A stretch of 64,000 nt of DNA from Bradyrhizobium frederickii (GCF_004570865.1 NZ_SPQS01000016.1:1-64000), one strand, 5' to 3'. Numbered from the stretch's first letter, positions 32,483 through 41,549 are shown. Numbers and translations are program-made. Notes: generated by a model from the sequence alone, not told the origin.

Positions 32483-32559
32483 TGGCGCGCTCGGAAGGAT
32501 TCGAACCTCCGACCCTCGGAATCGAAATCCGATGCTCTATCCAGCTGAGCTACGAGCGC
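32483..32559 (-). tRNA. tRNA-Arg(TCG), prophage attachment site
   Basis: A full cloverleaf is present: acceptor GCGCTCG / CGAGCGC, D-arm GCTC / GAGC, anticodon stem TCGGA / TCCGA with loop TTTCGAT (anticodon TCG, reads CGA), T-arm GGAGG / CCTTC with TTCGAAT, discriminator G and an encoded CCA. The 3' end points into the prophage, so the phage probably supplied the 3' part of the gene on integration. The matching left copy is not in the window. Confidence 0.93.
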
Positions 32560-32664
32560 CTGGGTCCGATTGGACCAAAACCGGGAAACACCGCACCGCG
32601 GCTGGCGAGCCAGCGCACCGACGGGCGTTCGGATGGATTGGAATTAGCAGAGAGACTGACCAAT

Positions 32665-32698
32665 AAAAAGCCCTCCCCGCCTGGTTTCGAAGCGGGGC
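32665..32698 (-). terminator. Intrinsic terminator of the gene at 32708
   Basis: Minus strand: arms CCCCGC and GCGGGG around an 11-base loop, then AGGGC and TTTTT, close behind the stop of the 175-residue gene. Confidence 0.65.
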
Positions 32699-32707
32699 GT
32701 AGCGTTC

Positions 32708-33235
32708 TTACCAGGTGTTGCCGAAGAAGCCGAATTGCGGACGCTGCGCGACCATCATCGGCCGGTCCAGCTGTTGCGGTACCGGATGCGCCCTGGCGAT
32801 CTTGCGCTTCGGCGGCTGCGCCTGAGGCGCCTGAGCAGGCTGGGCTTGCGCTTGAACCTGCGGCTTGGTGTCCGCCTTGTTCGCTGCGGCGGCGCCCGCC
32901 TTCGGTGCTCCCGGCGTGAACTGGGCGAACGTCTCGCGCACCCGCGCCTTGGCCGACATCTCGGCGAGGGCTGCCGACGTGCTGTCCTGCACCGGCGGCT
33001 GAGGCGCAACGACAGCGGCGGTTTTCATCGCAGCCGGGACGATCGTGGGCTGGGCGGTGTCGAGCACGACACGCTCGGGCAGATGGCGATCGGAGCGAAT
33101 CCGGATCAGCGGCTGATCATTGCTTGCGGTGGCGACGGCCTGCGCAACCGGCTGCGATGGCAGAACGAAGTCCGCTGCGAACAGCAGTGCGAGCAAAGCT
33201 CCACCGACAAAGACGAAATATCGAAAGACAGGCAT
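32708..33235 (-). CDS. Hypothetical exported/membrane-anchored protein
   Basis: Residues 5-25 are a single hydrophobic helix (FRYFVFVGGALLALLFAADF region) that acts as signal or anchor. The rest of the 175 residues is disordered, Ala, Pro and Gln-rich (QVQAQAQPAQAPQAQPPKRK), ending PQFGFFGNTW. Such proteins occur singly in Bradyrhizobium genomes. First host gene beyond the tRNA. No function can be assigned. Confidence 0.7.
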   Translation of the reverse strand: MPVFRYFVFVGGALLALLFAADFVLPSQPVAQAVATASNDQPLIRIRSDRHLPERVVLDTAQPTIVPAAMKTAAVVAPQPPVQDSTSAALAEMSAKARVRETFAQFTPGAPKAGAAAANKADTKPQVQAQAQPAQAPQAQPPKRKIARAHPVPQQLDRPMMVAQRPQFGFFGNTW

Positions 33236-33394
33236 TGGCCACGCTCCGCCCCCGCATCCCCGCGTGGGCTCTCCGCCTCAACAGGCGATCTCTTAATTGG
33301 TTCCTGGCCCAGCCGTCCGGTTCAAATGGAGACGCGAGGTTTTTTGGCCAAGGGCCGCGGAGGGTAACTTTTCCGCTACCGGAACATGCCGCCT

Positions 33395-33967
33395 TTATGC
33401 GCGGCGTGCCGCAACCAAGGAACATTTCGCCTGATCGGCATTCACGTTGACGAAGCCGACGGGAATCCGGGCGTAGGTCTTGCGGCTCCTCATGCCGACC
33501 GGGTCAGCCAGCACGCGACTGCGATCGGTGAGATGGCTGCCATCACGCCGCGCAAAGGCGCAGACGATCTCGACATCCTTTACGGCATAGTCATTGTCGT
33601 TTCGCAGCGTGAACGTCACCAGGGCTTTCGAGCCAAGGCCGCCGCGGCGCCAGGTCTGCGAGGAAATCCTGAGACGACCAAGGTCCGCCATGGCCGGGAC
33701 CTGAGCTTCGGAAGCCAGCGACGCCGATCCGGCCGGATCGTTCGAAGGAGCCGTCTCGACGGCTGCCACCTCCGACTTGACCTGCTCAGCGCTATTGCCT
33801 TTGGACAGAGGCAGCAGCATCCAGACGCCGCATCCGACGATGACGGCCGCCAGCAACCACAGAAGGCTGCGACCAAATGAGACGCTTGCAATCGTGACGG
33901 CTCGCGCCAGTCGCTCGCCGGTCCCTGCAAAGCGCCTCAATCCGATCCGGTCGAGCCTGGCGTTCAT
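33395..33967 (-). CDS. Hypothetical single-pass membrane protein
   Basis: A hydrophobic helix at about residues 32-52 (RSLLWLLAAVIVGCGVWMLL) anchors a periplasmic domain. The C-terminal 90 residues look beta-sandwich-like: KALVTFTLRNDNDYAVKDVE, then EIVCAFARRDG and KTYARIPVGFVNVN, as in FxLYD/extracellular domains with DNPxxxPVxDVxI features. Function unknown. Confidence 0.7.
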   Translation of the reverse strand: MNARLDRIGLRRFAGTGERLARAVTIASVSFGRSLLWLLAAVIVGCGVWMLLPLSKGNSAEQVKSEVAAVETAPSNDPAGSASLASEAQVPAMADLGRLRISSQTWRRGGLGSKALVTFTLRNDNDYAVKDVEIVCAFARRDGSHLTDRSRVLADPVGMRSRKTYARIPVGFVNVNADQAKCSLVAARRA

Positions 33968-34147
33968 GGTTGCTTCACCGATCGCAGCCGAAGCCGTCGA
34001 GCGACGGAATGGGCCACTGCTTACCTTAATCCGGAAGACGACCTAGGGTTCCCGCACGCTTGCGAATCGGCAAGGACGGTGGCGATCACCGACCACGGCC
34101 GCTAACATGCGCGGCAACATCGCGCAGGACCATCGGGAGACATCGAA

Positions 34148-34531
34148 ATGCCAGTCGTCACTTGGGATCACGTCCATCTGCGCAGCCCCGATCCGGAGGC
34201 GACCGCAGCCTGGCTGCGGGACATCCTCGGTGGCGAAATCGTCCGCGCGCCGGGGCGGATCGACGTGAACCTTGGCGGCGCCAGGATCTTCATTGCGCCG
34301 CTCGAGGGCGACAGCGCGGTTAACCCGCCGCCTCCGCACCCGCATCAGGGCCTCGACCATTTCGGGCTGACGGTGAAGGACATCGATGCCGTCGCGGCCG
34401 AGATCAAGGCCAAAGGCGTCACCTTCACGCGCGAGCCGACCACGATCCGGCCCGGGGTGCGCATCTGCTTCATCCGCGGCCCCGAAGGCATCTCCATCGA
34501 GCTGCTCGAGCGGGACAACAAATATACCTGA
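34148..34531 (+). CDS. VOC-family (glyoxalase/dioxygenase fold) protein
   Basis: A single vicinal-oxygen-chelate module of 127 residues: VTWDHVHLRSPDPEATAAWL at the start with metal ligand His8/His10, GLDHFGLTVKDIDAVAAEIK in the middle and GPEGISIELLERD with a C-terminal Glu ligand. It starts six bases after a GGAGA box. Glyoxalase I, dioxygenase and resistance proteins share this fold; substrate cannot be read. Confidence 0.85.
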   Translation: MPVVTWDHVHLRSPDPEATAAWLRDILGGEIVRAPGRIDVNLGGARIFIAPLEGDSAVNPPPPHPHQGLDHFGLTVKDIDAVAAEIKAKGVTFTREPTTIRPGVRICFIRGPEGISIELLERDNKYT

Positions 34532-34584
34532 CACCGCTCGTGCCGCCTCGACGCACCGGGCAACATGCCGCCGAGGTCGCTAAA

Positions 34585-34629
34585 GCATGATCCGGAAAAG
34601 GGCGCAGCGGCTTTCCGAAAAGATCATGC
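34585..34629. repeat. GCATGATC palindromic intergenic repeat
   Basis: GCATGATCCGGAAAAG and CTTTCCGAAAAGATCATGC form a long stem with a loop of about ten bases. This is a dispersed rhizobial intergenic palindrome. Confidence 0.7.
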
Positions 34630-34680
34630 TCAAACAATAACCTAGAGCGCGATGACGATTCTTCCTCATCTCATCGCGTT

Positions 34681-35178
34681 TCAGGTCATGCTGCCCGGCA
34701 TGAAGCAGCGGACGGTGACGCCCATGTAGCCGTAGATCGGCCACACCATGGTGCGCCCCACCCGGTTCGGCTCGGAGATCACGGCCTCCTCGGGGACATC
34801 GACCCAGACCAGCTCCTGCGGCTGTCCTTCCAGCCCGGAGCCGTAGCGCGGGAGGCGGACGCGGTAGTGCCCATCCTTGCTGTCCCAGTCACTATCCGAG
34901 AGCGCTGAACCGTCGGCATCGGAGCAGCACGGTCCCTTGCCGCTGCGCAGGCCGTCGAACCAGGCCTTCAAATCCGGATTGGTGTTGGCGAACTGGCCGC
35001 GGTCGCGTGCCTGGCCGATGGGGGCTGCGAGCGCAAGCAGGACCAGGGCCCCTGCCAGTCTCGTCGCGCCTCGCCAGCGTGTTACGCTGCCGGAGCGCCG
35101 TCGTTCCGTTTTGCAATTCGTGGGACGCGCACTGTACAGACGCGGCTCATCGCCGCCGGAATCGATCCAGTTCCTCAT
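34681..35178 (-). CDS. Hypothetical exported protein
   Basis: The ATG at 35178 is preferred over 35271. A hydrophobic export helix (RLAGALVLLALAAPIGQA) lies at about residues 40-60 behind a basic stretch, which suggests that the true start may be closer. The mature part has a CCSDADGSALSDSDWDSKDG segment and ends RVGRTMVWPIYGYMGVTVRC. A conserved rhizobial secreted protein of unknown function. Confidence 0.65.
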   Translation of the reverse strand: MRNWIDSGGDEPRLYSARPTNCKTERRRSGSVTRWRGATRLAGALVLLALAAPIGQARDRGQFANTNPDLKAWFDGLRSGKGPCCSDADGSALSDSDWDSKDGHYRVRLPRYGSGLEGQPQELVWVDVPEEAVISEPNRVGRTMVWPIYGYMGVTVRCFMPGSMT

Positions 35179-35437
35179 CGTCTTGCTCCAGCACCCCGCG
35201 GCCAGTGCAGCTAGTTGTTGTGCATTTTGCGGGCCAACTCTGATTCGCAACGACCGGCCTCGCCCCATCATCAGACCGTCATGATTGCGTCACGCACAAG
35301 TCGGGACAACTACGGCTCGCGGCGGCAACCTCCGGCGGCCGGCCGGCAAACTGCCGCGTTGCGCGGGGCGATACGCTTTGGCATAAAAGCCGGACCGGCT
35401 ACGCCATTGGGCGATGGCGGCCGGCCCGTGGGACGTT

Positions 35438-35791
35438 ATGAAGAACGGCCTTTATTCGATTCACGTGACCCTGCTCGATGGTCGAGTCGGCAAGGGCAGC
35501 GGCGTGATCCTTTTTCGCGACGGCAAGATTCTTGGCGGCGATGCCTACCTCTATTACACCGGCAGCTACGTGGTGAAGGACGACACCAGCTTCAAAGGCG
35601 AGGTGCTGGTGCAGCGGCACACCTCGCCGCGGGGCGACGACAATCCGCTGTTCGGCGGCCCTGCCCCGGTCGGCATCGGTGTCAACGGCACCTACACGGA
35701 CACGCGCGCGGAGATGACGGGCACGGCGCTGGTCGGCAAGGCCAGCCTGATCTTCGGCGCAACGCTGCACAAGCTCGCTGACGTCGACTAA
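35438..35791 (+). CDS. GrlR-family protein
   Basis: From the ATG at 35438 the 117 residues match the GrlR-type beta barrel: MKNGLYSIHVTLLDGRVGKG, then GSGVILFRDGKILGGDAYLY and YTGSYVVKDDTSFKGEVLVQ. GrlR itself binds GrlA and represses the LEE type III system of E. coli, but relatives occur in genomes without that system and their roles are unknown. No type III secretion genes are next to it. A start eight codons upstream is possible. Confidence 0.8.
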   Translation: MKNGLYSIHVTLLDGRVGKGSGVILFRDGKILGGDAYLYYTGSYVVKDDTSFKGEVLVQRHTSPRGDDNPLFGGPAPVGIGVNGTYTDTRAEMTGTALVGKASLIFGATLHKLADVD

Positions 35792-35846
35792 AGCGGATAC
35801 CGGTTCGCAATAAGAACGCGCGCCAAAACCAAAAGCTGGAGCGCGA

Positions 35847-38534
35847 CTATTCCGCAGCCTGCTCCAGCGGCGCCACGCGCGGCAGGATGATCTGGATGCG
35901 CGTGCCGTTGCCCGGCTCGGAATCGAGATCGAGCCGCCCGCCGAGCCGATTGGTGACGATGCTGTAGACGATGTGCAACCCGAGGCCGGTGCCGCCCTGG
36001 TCGCGCCGCGTCGTGAAGAACGGATCGAAGGCGCGGCGACGAACGTCAAGCGACATGCCGCAGCCATTGTCAGAGAAGATGATCTCGACATTGTCCTTGC
36101 CGGACTCCCGCACCTGGATGTCGATCGTTCCCGGCCGGCCGTCCGGGAAGGCGTGCGCCACCGAGTTGAGGAACAGATTGGTCAGCACCTGGCCATAGGG
36201 GCCCGGATAGCTGTTCATGGAAAGATCGGGCTGGCACTCGACATTGAGCGTCAGATTGTGCTTGCGCAGGCCCGGTCGCAGGCTCATCACCACCTGCTCG
36301 GTGAGGTCGCCGAGATCGAAAGTACGCTGGTCCGAATAGTTGCGGTCGGCGGCGACCTGCTTGAACGACTGGATCAGCTCGGCGGCGCGGTTGAGATTGG
36401 AGACGAGCTGCGAGGACGCGTCGCGGCTGGTGCTGAGGAAATCGTTGAGCGTGGAGCGGCGGAGCTCGCCACGCTCGACCTCGGCGGTGAACATCGCGGT
36501 CTTGCGCTCCAGCGCGGAGGCGACAGTGAGGCTGATGCCGACGGGATTGTTGACCTCGTGCGCGACGCCGGCAACGAGGCGCCCCAGCGCGGCGAGCTTC
36601 TCGGCCTCGATCAGCGAGGCCTGCGTCTCGCGCAGATTGCGCAGCGCCGTCTCGGCGGCTTCCTTGGCCTTGCGCATCTCCTGCTCGCCGCGCTTGCGCT
36701 CGCCGATGTCGAGCGCGACGGTGACGATGCGCTCGATCTCGCCCTCGGCATCGAGCAGCGGCAGCTTGTTGACGAGCCATTGCCGCATGTTGCCGGAGAC
36801 GTCCTTGTATTCCTCCTCGTAGAAGCCGAGCCCCTTTCGCAGGGCCAGCACGCGCTTGTCGTTCTCGTCGGTCTTGGCCGCGCCATAGCGCGACATCAGG
36901 TCCGCCGTGGTGCGGCCGAGCGCGTCGCCGGGCTCGATGCCGAAGATGCCGGCCATGTAGCGGTTCATCAGCACATAGCGCAGGTCGCGGTCCTTGACAT
37001 TGATCACCGCCGGCACGGTGTCGATGACCTGCTGGAGCAGGCGCCGGCCTTCGGCAATGGCGTCTTCCGCCCGCTTCTGGTCGGTGATGTCGCGCAGCGT
37101 GCCCTCGTAGCGGACGATGTTGCCCGCTTCGTCCCGCACGCCGGTGGCGCTGTCGGAAAGCCACAGGATGTCGCCGCTGCGCTGGCGCACCTGATACTCG
37201 AATTCGCGCACCATGCCGTCACGCGCCATCAGCCGCTGGTATTCGGCGCGCGCCTCGGGATGGACATAGATCGTGTGGGCGATGTCGTTGATGCTGGCGA
37301 TGAGATGCTGCGGGCTGTCGTAGCCCATCATCCGCGCCAGCGCCGGATTGGCGTTGAGGAGGTCGCCGGCCGGCGTCGTCACGTAGATGCCGTCGATCGA
37401 GCCCTCGAACAGTTTCCGGTAGCTCTCTTCGGCGAGACGCTGCTCGGTGAGCGCGCGCACCGCCGCCTCGCGTGCCGTGTCGGCCTCCTCCAGCGCGCGG
37501 CGGAAGACTTCGGCGGCACGCGCGATGTCGCCGATCTCGTTGTCGAGGTCGGCCGACGGGATCGAGGTGTCTTTCCGGCCCGCCGCAAGCGCGCGGATGG
37601 AGCGTGCGATCTGAGCCAGCGGACGAACCGTCCGCCGCACCACGAAGCCGGCCGCCAGAATGCCGATCAGAACGCCGATGCTGCCGAGCACGATGCTCTG
37701 CCATCGCGCCTCCGTCAGCGTGCGGGCAAAGTCGCGCGACAGCACATGGCCGCGCCGGTCGCTGACTTCGCGCAGCAATTCGGTGACGCGGCCGATCAGC
37801 CGCCCCTCGGTTCCCAGCACCTCGCGGTCGATATCGGCGATCTGCCGCTCGCGGACAGCCACGGCCATAATGGCCTCGGCATAGTCGTTCACCGCCGCCT
37901 TGAGCTTGGCATCGCCGATGTCCAGTGCCCGCATGTTCTGGGCGGCCTGCTCCGCGGCGGACGGGTTGCGCGCGAGCAGCCCGAGCGCGATGCGGCTCTG
38001 GGCCTCCGACAGGCGCGAGGCCAGCTCACGGTCGGCAGCGCCGGAGACGGCGACATCGAACTGTTCGCGCAGCGGCGGCAGGCCGGCCAGCAGCTGGGCG
38101 CGGCGGTCGATCAGGGTCGAGATCCGCTCGAGGCCGGTCCGATAGGTCGCGAGGCGTTCGGTGACCCCGTCGATCATGTCCTGCTGCTCGGGCGCGAGCT
38201 CGATGCGGGTCTTTTTCAGGATGTCGCTGAGCGTCGAGGCCGCCTCGCCCACCTGCTGGAACTGGATGCCGGCGCCGGGATCGGTGACGAAGTCGCGCGC
38301 GGCGAGGCGCAATTCGTTCATGCGACGGTCGATGTCCTCGGCGAGGTCGCCGACGCTCTGGAGCCGCTGCAGCTCGGCGAAGGTGGTGTCGATGTGCCGG
38401 ATCGCGATCACGCTCGCGGTCGAGGTGACGATGATCACCGCCAGCACCAACAGAAAGCTGCCGAAGGTAAGCTGGCCGATGGAGAGCGAGAAGGTTCGCT
38501 TTTTCTCAGGGGTCGGCGTCAATTCGGCGGACAT
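35847..38534 (-). CDS. PAS-containing membrane sensor histidine kinase
   Basis: The 895-residue protein has TM1 (24-45), a large helical periplasmic sensor part, TM2 (279-300), HAMP (300-352), PAS (371-487, ending EGTLRDITDQK), a second PAS (500-614, ending LDIGERK), a HisKA domain with LVAGVAHEVNNPVG (phosphorylated His659) and an HATPase domain with QVLTNLFLNSVAHAF, DNGCGM and GGTGLGL. The dimerisation part is of the type used by cyclic-di-GMP- and metabolic-sensing kinases. No response regulator lies next to it, so the partner is elsewhere. Confidence 0.9.
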   Translation of the reverse strand: MSAELTPTPEKKRTFSLSIGQLTFGSFLLVLAVIIVTSTASVIAIRHIDTTFAELQRLQSVGDLAEDIDRRMNELRLAARDFVTDPGAGIQFQQVGEAASTLSDILKKTRIELAPEQQDMIDGVTERLATYRTGLERISTLIDRRAQLLAGLPPLREQFDVAVSGAADRELASRLSEAQSRIALGLLARNPSAAEQAAQNMRALDIGDAKLKAAVNDYAEAIMAVAVRERQIADIDREVLGTEGRLIGRVTELLREVSDRRGHVLSRDFARTLTEARWQSIVLGSIGVLIGILAAGFVVRRTVRPLAQIARSIRALAAGRKDTSIPSADLDNEIGDIARAAEVFRRALEEADTAREAAVRALTEQRLAEESYRKLFEGSIDGIYVTTPAGDLLNANPALARMMGYDSPQHLIASINDIAHTIYVHPEARAEYQRLMARDGMVREFEYQVRQRSGDILWLSDSATGVRDEAGNIVRYEGTLRDITDQKRAEDAIAEGRRLLQQVIDTVPAVINVKDRDLRYVLMNRYMAGIFGIEPGDALGRTTADLMSRYGAAKTDENDKRVLALRKGLGFYEEEYKDVSGNMRQWLVNKLPLLDAEGEIERIVTVALDIGERKRGEQEMRKAKEAAETALRNLRETQASLIEAEKLAALGRLVAGVAHEVNNPVGISLTVASALERKTAMFTAEVERGELRRSTLNDFLSTSRDASSQLVSNLNRAAELIQSFKQVAADRNYSDQRTFDLGDLTEQVVMSLRPGLRKHNLTLNVECQPDLSMNSYPGPYGQVLTNLFLNSVAHAFPDGRPGTIDIQVRESGKDNVEIIFSDNGCGMSLDVRRRAFDPFFTTRRDQGGTGLGLHIVYSIVTNRLGGRLDLDSEPGNGTRIQIILPRVAPLEQAAE

Positions 38535-38655
38535 TGGGATGATGAGAGGACCGGGCTATTGGCGGCCCAATATACGACGTATTGCCGCCCGGGGGGAACA
38601 TGCCTCCGGACGCCGTTTATGCTTAATATCGTGGTCCCGGAGCCCCTTCCCCGAC

Positions 38656-39570
38656 CTATGACGGTTTGCCGCTCGCGAGCCGCCGGGCCGGGATCGTCAT
38701 GGCGGCGACGCCGAGGACGACGCAGGCCAGCCCGATCCAGGCGGTCGGGCTCAGGCTCTCGCCGAGGAAGGCGACGCTGATGGCGACGCCGATGGGCACA
38801 CGGAGATAGGCCTGCGCGGTGGTGCCGACCGAGCCAAGGGTCTGGATCAGGCGGAAGTAGATCGCAAACGCCGCGGCCGTCGAGAACACGGCGAGCGCAA
38901 GCAACGCCAGCACGGAGCTCAGCGACGGCGACAGCGTCCAGGGCTGCTCGACCGCGAGCGAGGCCGGAATCAGGACGGCGGCCCCGGCCAGCAGCGAGCC
39001 GGCGGCCGGCGCCATCGGGTCGAGGCCTCCAAAGCTGCGGCCGAAAATCGCGGCGCAGGCGTAGCAGATGGTGGCCGCGACGATGGCGGCCTCGGCGAGG
39101 AGGCCGCCGTCGATGTCATGGAAGGCATCGACGCCGACGATGAGGCAGATGCCGGCCATCCCCGCCACCACGCCGAACAGCTTTCGCGGGCTCGTCGCCT
39201 CGTGGCGGGTGACGACGGCCGTGAGCAGGAAGGTGAAGATCGGTGCGGCGGAGTTGAGGATGGTGGCGAGGGCGGCATCGACATGGCGCTCGCCCCAGGC
39301 GATCAGCGTCCAGGGGACGACGCTGTTGAGCACGGCCTGAAAGGCGAAGCGCCGCCAGGTCGCGGCGTCGCTGGGCATCTTGATGCCTCGCGCCCACATG
39401 ACGGCGAGCAGCAAGAGGCCCGCGATCGTGGTGCGCGCAGCAATCAAGGTGATCGGCGGAATGGTGGCGACGCCGAGCTTGATGAGGGTATAGGAGCCGC
39501 CCCACAGCGTTGCGAGCGCGACCAGCAGCGCCAGCTCGGCGGCGATGTTGGTGTCCTGCCTGATATCCAT
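38656..39570 (-). CDS. DMT-family (EamA) transporter
   Basis: The 304-residue product has ten hydrophobic helices arranged as two EamA repeats: first half LALLVALATLWGGSYTLIKL and PWTLIAWGERHVDAALATIL; second half around AIVAATICYACAAIFGRSFG and GTTAQAYLRVPIGVAISVAF. Length and PTAWIGLACVVLGVAAM end are typical. Such inner-membrane carriers export amino acids or other small metabolites; substrate unknown. Confidence 0.88.
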   Translation of the reverse strand: MDIRQDTNIAAELALLVALATLWGGSYTLIKLGVATIPPITLIAARTTIAGLLLLAVMWARGIKMPSDAATWRRFAFQAVLNSVVPWTLIAWGERHVDAALATILNSAAPIFTFLLTAVVTRHEATSPRKLFGVVAGMAGICLIVGVDAFHDIDGGLLAEAAIVAATICYACAAIFGRSFGGLDPMAPAAGSLLAGAAVLIPASLAVEQPWTLSPSLSSVLALLALAVFSTAAAFAIYFRLIQTLGSVGTTAQAYLRVPIGVAISVAFLGESLSPTAWIGLACVVLGVAAMTIPARRLASGKPS

Positions 39571-39647
39571 GGCCTGCTCCGTCCTTCACAATGGACGGAA
39601 CCTAACGCGACCACGGTCCTCAATACTTCGTCGGGCGTCGAAGTGTA

Positions 39648-40463
39648 TTAACCCAGCGCTCCGACCTCGAATACCTCGCCGTCATAGCCGGCCTCGCGGG
39701 GAATGCGGAGCTGGCGGCCGGTGTCGGTCTTGGTCATGACCGGCATCACCGTGACGATCGACAGGCTGCGGGCATGCTCCATCGCGGCTTGCACCGTTGG
39801 CTGCTTCGCCAGCCGGATCAAATTGCGCGTGGTCGGGAACGGCAGCTTGAAGCGGCCGCTTTCGCCGCCCTCCACCGCCTCGCGCGGCGACACCCAGATC
39901 GAGTCGGTGGACTCCCGGCCGTCATGGGCGCCGAGCTGGTCCGGCGGCGCGGCCGCCAGGAAGAACCAGGTGTCGAAACGCTTGGGCATGCCCTCCGGCG
40001 TGATCCAGTGCGCGTAAGGCACCAGCGTGTCGAGCGCCAGCTGCAGACCGTTGTCGGCCAGGATGCTCAGGAAGCTGATCTTGTGCTCGTTGAGCGCGAC
40101 GCGATGCGCGTCTGCGATCTCGCCGGCACGCCTGGCGTCAACGGGAGCGCCCGTCGCCTTCGACCGCGCCAGCAGGATGCCGCTCTCCTCAAAAGTCTCG
40201 CGGATCGCGGCGATGCGAAAACCCCGGTCCGCCTCGCTCAAGCCTTCCCCACCCGAATACAGGTCCGCACGGGCGACGATCTCCTTGTCGCCGGCATCGA
40301 CGCTGCCGCCGGGAAACACCAGCGCGCCCGAGTTGAACTCGATCTGATGATGGCGAACCATCATGAAGACCTCGATCTCGCCGCGGCTCTTGCCGTCGGC
40401 CTGCGCGCCGTCACGGAGCAGGAGGATCGTCGAGGCCGGGCGTGATGCTGATGTCTCGGCCAT
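39648..40463 (-). CDS. NUDIX hydrolase
   Basis: The 271-residue protein has LVFPGGSVDAGD (48-59) and the NUDIX box core AAIRETFEESGILL (85-98) with Arg88, Glu89, Glu92 and Glu93 in place for metal binding. The long C-terminal part (YAHWITPEGMPKRFDTWFFL) marks the NUDT19-like, acyl-CoA-diphosphatase-type branch. Substrate is inferred only from this likeness. It lies next to, and in line with, the lyase gene at 40468. Confidence 0.88.
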   Translation of the reverse strand: MAETSASRPASTILLLRDGAQADGKSRGEIEVFMMVRHHQIEFNSGALVFPGGSVDAGDKEIVARADLYSGGEGLSEADRGFRIAAIRETFEESGILLARSKATGAPVDARRAGEIADAHRVALNEHKISFLSILADNGLQLALDTLVPYAHWITPEGMPKRFDTWFFLAAAPPDQLGAHDGRESTDSIWVSPREAVEGGESGRFKLPFPTTRNLIRLAKQPTVQAAMEHARSLSIVTVMPVMTKTDTGRQLRIPREAGYDGEVFEVGALG

Positions 40464-40467
40464 GCAG

Positions 40468-41421
40468 CTAACCTGCGGCGCTGGATTGCGGGCCGAGATT
40501 GGCGCGCTTGTCGAAGCGGGCGACGCGCGACAGCAGATAATCCACCTCGGCCTTCGCCGTCGCGGTGATCGTCGCGCCCGGCTTGCGCTGCGCGCTGGAG
40601 GCGATGATGCCGCGCTTCTGCAGCACGTATTTGCGCACGGTCAGGCCGACCCCGGGCTGCTGCTCGTAGCGGATCAGCGGCAGATGCGCGTCGAACAAAT
40701 CATGCGCGGCATCGCGCTTGCCGGCCTTGGAGAGGTTGACGACGTCGATCAGAAGCTCCGGGAAGGCGTAGCCGGTCATGGCGCCGTCGGCGCCGCGCTC
40801 CATCTCGAAGTCCAGGAACGTGCCGCCATTGCCGCAGAGGATCGAGAGTGGCCGGAGCGAGCCGTCCTTCTGGAAGCCGCGCAGCGTCGTGATCTTCTCC
40901 AGGCCCGGCCAGTCCTCGTGCTTGAGCATCACGCAGTTCGGATTGTCCATGACGATCTTGCGGATCACGGCGGGGGTGAACACCACCTGCAAGGTGAGCG
41001 GGTAATCCTGCAGCACCCAGGGCACGTCGGGGCCGATCGCCTCGGCCGCCTGCTTGAAATAGCCGATGATCTGATCGTCGGTGCGCAAGCTCGGCGGCGG
41101 CGCGATCATCACGCCGGCCGCGCCCGCGTCCATCGAGGCCTTGGCCAGCGAGCGCATGGTGGCAAAGCCCGGCGCGGAGACGCCGACGATGACCTGCATC
41201 TTCTTGGCGCGCTTGACGTAGCGCACCGCCACCTGCTCGGCCTCGGTGGCATCGAGCTTCGGGGCCTCGCCGAGGATGCCCAGCACCGTGACGCCGTCGC
41301 AGCCGACCTCCTCGTAGAAATCGGTCAAACGGTCGATCGAGCGCTCGTCGATGCGGCCGTCGTCATGGAACGGCGTCGGCGCGATTGCGAAAGTGCCCTT
41401 GGCGTCGGCGGTCAGTTTCAT
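40468..41421 (-). CDS. DapA-family (dihydrodipicolinate synthase-like) aldolase/lyase
   Basis: Start is the ATG at 41421 (MKLTADAKGTFAIAPTPFHD); the frame to 41490 reads into an intergenic repeat. The 317-residue TIM-barrel protein has GVTVLGILGEAPKLDATEAE in place of the usual GTTGE motif, WVLQDYPL with the conserved Tyr, and VMLKHEDWPG with the Schiff-base Lys. The lack of the TTG motif says it is not the lysine-pathway enzyme but a relative acting on another 2-keto acid. Four bases separate it from the NUDIX gene. Confidence 0.85.
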   Translation of the reverse strand: MKLTADAKGTFAIAPTPFHDDGRIDERSIDRLTDFYEEVGCDGVTVLGILGEAPKLDATEAEQVAVRYVKRAKKMQVIVGVSAPGFATMRSLAKASMDAGAAGVMIAPPPSLRTDDQIIGYFKQAAEAIGPDVPWVLQDYPLTLQVVFTPAVIRKIVMDNPNCVMLKHEDWPGLEKITTLRGFQKDGSLRPLSILCGNGGTFLDFEMERGADGAMTGYAFPELLIDVVNLSKAGKRDAAHDLFDAHLPLIRYEQQPGVGLTVRKYVLQKRGIIASSAQRKPGATITATAKAEVDYLLSRVARFDKRANLGPQSSAAG

Positions 41422-41442
41422 CAGTCTCGTCTCTCTCTGTTC

Positions 41443-41542
41443 GTCATTCCGGGATGGCCCGAAGGGACAGGGCCCGGAATCCATAACCACAAGCCGGGGT
41501 TATGGATTCCGGGCTCGCGACTTCGTCGCGCCCCGGAATGAC
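41443..41542. repeat. GTCATTCCGGG palindromic repeat
   Basis: GTCATTCCGGGATGG ... GGAATCCATAACCAC is mirrored by GGTTATGGATTCCGGG ... CCCCGGAATGAC, forming a nested stem of about 100 bases, a well-known Bradyrhizobium intergenic form. Related copies are at 54682-54806, 51980-52082 and 61666-61754. Confidence 0.8.
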
Positions 41543-41549
41543 AGTGTGG

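Larger units (their letters stand above)
293..32559. mobile_element. Prophage (podovirus-type, integrated at tRNA-Arg), left end interrupted by IS
   Basis: A continuous set of phage genes occupies this span: integrase, excisionase-like protein, divergent repressor and Cro-like genes, primase-helicase, terminase subunits, portal, scaffold, SU10-type capsid protein, adaptor, nozzle-like and ejection-type proteins. No tail tube, tape measure or baseplate genes are seen, which with the adaptor and ejection-type genes points to a short-tailed virion. The right border is the tRNA-Arg gene. The left border is not seen, since the IS cuts the last visible gene; lysis genes and a tailspike are also not seen. 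Confidence 0.9.

Noticed and set aside
35973..38780. A 935-codon open frame on the plus strand, opposite the histidine kinase
   Set aside because: It mirrors the kinase gene codon by codon in GC-rich DNA and has no domain signature; the kinase frame has complete PAS, HisKA and HATPase motifs.
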